Shown piece by piece: positions 62,702 through 64,000 of a stretch of DNA of 64,000 bases. Made by a program: the position numbers and the translations under genes. Origin of the DNA: Clostridia bacterium (GTDB lineage Bacteria > Bacillota > Clostridia > TANB77 > UBA1234); the NCBI GenBank assembly GCA_900765095.1, contig CAAFRB010000012.1, positions 62,001 through 126,000 on the forward strand, read 5' to 3'. A model generated the notes under the pieces. The model saw nothing but the letters and a program-made list of their open reading frames with translations, did no database searches and was not told the DNA's origin. Each line of letters opens with the position of its first letter. The stretch's first letter is position 1.

Positions 62702-63767
62702 TCAACTTTCAATTTTTCTTTTTAACAGAACATATTCAAACTGATTAACAATTTTACCTTTAACATAATTATTAGTTGCCTTACCATGCTTGATTAACGC
62801 TCCTATACTTGCTACTCTATTTTCTTTTAATTCATCAATAATTGTTTTTACAATTGCACTTCCTAGTCCTCTATGCTTATCTGAAACTCCCATATAAAGC
62901 ATAATATATTCTTGAGGTTTTTTCTTTATTTTTAATACCTTAAGAATTTTATATAAATTCAAATTATAAACTAGATTATTATAATTTGGAATTGAGATAA
63001 AAAATCCGAACTGCTTCATTTTGATAGTAAGCCATTCTTATCATGTCATAATTAACAATGCTTGACAACTTGCCGAAAATTAATAAAAAATCGCTTTCTG
63101 AAATAGGTTTAAAAATTGGAAAATCACTGTACAGTTCCATTATCATTTTATATACTTCTCTAATTGATTTATCAAATGTTTCCTTATTAGGCTTTACAAT
63201 TTTATATCCCTTCTTTTCAAATATCTTATATCCATGTTCTGTTTTTTCATCCATATAATTCATTTCAAATTTTTCATATACATTTGAACCATACTTTTCA
63301 CATATTTCATAACCATTATTTAAAAATTGATTCAAATAGTATTCTTTATTATATGGCTCAGATGTATATGGTTTTTCAAACATATTAACTTTTAATCTAT
63401 ACTTTATCCAGAAAGAACAATCAACTGGGCCAACAATTTGCAAATAGCAATTTGCTTTGCAAAATTCATAGGCTTTTTTAAAAATTGCACCAGCAACTTC
63501 ATCATTTTGTATACACTCATATAATCCTAAGTAAGCTATATTATTATCTGGATATGTAGTTATAACAAATCTACCAACCACTTGATTTCCATCATAAACA
63601 ATAAATTTATGTAATTGGAAATATTTATTAAGCGGATGTTTTCCTAAAAGTAGCATTTCTGTCGTTTTTCTATCTTCAGTATTATTATTTTTATATAATA
63701 CTTTAGGTAGTTTTAAAAAAGCATTTATATATTTTTTTTCATTTTCAAACATAATAATTTTCAACAT
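62702..63767 (-). pseudogene. GNAT-type acetyltransferase, long form, frameshifted
   Basis: The first frame (63767 to about 63010) gives about 252 residues, including VVGRFVITTYPDNN and a pattern like YghO-type long acetyltransferases. The second frame (about 63007 to 62702) supplies the acetyl-CoA site YMGVSDKHRGLGSAIVKTII. Removing one base near 63008 joins them as NEAVGFFISIPNYNN into about 354 residues. The start at 63767 follows GAGGAATGCAA and overlaps the preceding gene's end. It is inactive unless the shift is an error. Confidence 0.75.
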
Positions 63768-64000
63768 TTGCATTCCTCATTACTATTTTTATTATTCCTG
63801 TATTGCCATCAACCGAAATTATGTCACCAGTCTTAATATTGTAAGTGCAATCCTTAACACCTACGACTGCAGGAACTTTTAATTCTCTTGCAATAATTGC
63901 TGTATGTGAAAGTAGTGATCCTTTTTCAGATACTATTCCTTTAGCATTTGCAATATAATACACCCATCCTGGATCAGTCATTTTTGTAATTAGTATTTTA
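63745..64000 (-). CDS. PEP-utilising enzyme, C-terminal mobile domain (start outside window)
   Basis: The frame is open to the window edge and ends at 63745. LITKMTDPGWVYYIANAKGI, SEKGSLLSHTAIIARELKVP and AVVGVKDCTYNIKTGDIISV are the phosphohistidine domain of PEP synthase, PPDK or rifampin-phosphotransferase-type enzymes; the acceptor histidine is in LLSHTAI. The domain is usually C-terminal in PEP synthase-like and rifampin-type enzymes, unlike PPDK. It overlaps the GNAT start by 23 bases. Confidence 0.85.
   Translation of the reverse strand, partial: KILITKMTDPGWVYYIANAKGIVSEKGSLLSHTAIIARELKVPAVVGVKDCTYNIKTGDIISVDGNTGIIKIVMRNANVENYYV

Overview
The window is AT-rich DNA with Gram-positive gene content and Firmicute-style ribosome binding sites: AGGAGG 5-9 bases before ATG, GTG or TTG. 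TGA works as a stop. It carries walRK, ricT, comEA, dprA, prfA, an LtaS-like synthase and a LysM/GH18 enzyme of the SleL/YaaH spore-cortex type. I infer an uncultured, probably spore-forming member of the Clostridia; the genus cannot be read from the sequence. No rRNA or CRISPR array is visible.

Layout. 1-6.5 kb: the start of a prepilin-like gene, a divergent DEAH-type helicase with its own consensus promoter, a YhaO/YhaN-like nuclease-ATPase pair and plsX. 6.8-11.6 kb: the str operon (L7Ae-like protein, rpsL, rpsG, fusA, tuf), not preceded by rpoBC. 11.9-19.5 kb: a coiled-coil protein, a controller-type XRE regulator, a LysM/GH18 enzyme, pyrimidine-nucleoside phosphorylase, comEA, a D,D-carboxypeptidase, tRNA-Val/Asp/Phe and prfA. 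19.7-25 kb: an LTA-synthase-like enzyme and an accessory patch (acetyltransferase, two paralogous small membrane proteins, a cut-off Nudix gene, an ASCH protein, initiator tRNA, the 5' stub of a group II-C-like intron behind a terminator, and an orphan gene). 25-35 kb: hslO, csp, ctpA, a YibE/F-like protein, yifB-yraN-dprA, a prepilin-like gene and gyrA. 35.3-41.7 kb: a six-gene cluster joining a split VirB4-like ATPase to TadZ-, TadA/CpaF- and TadB-like proteins. 42-58 kb: rsmI, a TrmN6-like methyltransferase, ferredoxin, holB-ricT, lepB, a large prepilin-like protein, walRK, an M23 peptidase, pcrA with two small prepilin-like genes, and an M48 peptidase. 58.8-64 kb: a degraded mobile region with the C-terminal fragment of a GH94 enzyme, a 30-bp-arm palindrome, a frameshifted large serine recombinase, a frameshifted DUF6076-like gene, a frameshifted acetyltransferase and the end of a PEP-utilising enzyme.

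Themes. (1) The 35-42 kb cluster is the best candidate for an undescribed machine. It has two motor ATPases, a polar-localisation ATPase and one membrane platform, but no relaxase, coupling protein or VirB6/8/9/10 parts, and it sits in a chromosomal housekeeping context. Its first and last genes both have an in-frame ATA exactly 8 bases after GGAGG where a start codon is expected. (2) Five prepilin-like N-termini are scattered over the window, with no pilin peptidase or pilus motor next to them. (3) A family of about 70-bp elements with TATACAATAGGAAAG-type terminal inverted repeats occurs at least six times, with two more decayed copies. It usually lies just 3' of genes, often shares the U-tract of an intrinsic terminator, and once encodes the C-terminus of DprA.
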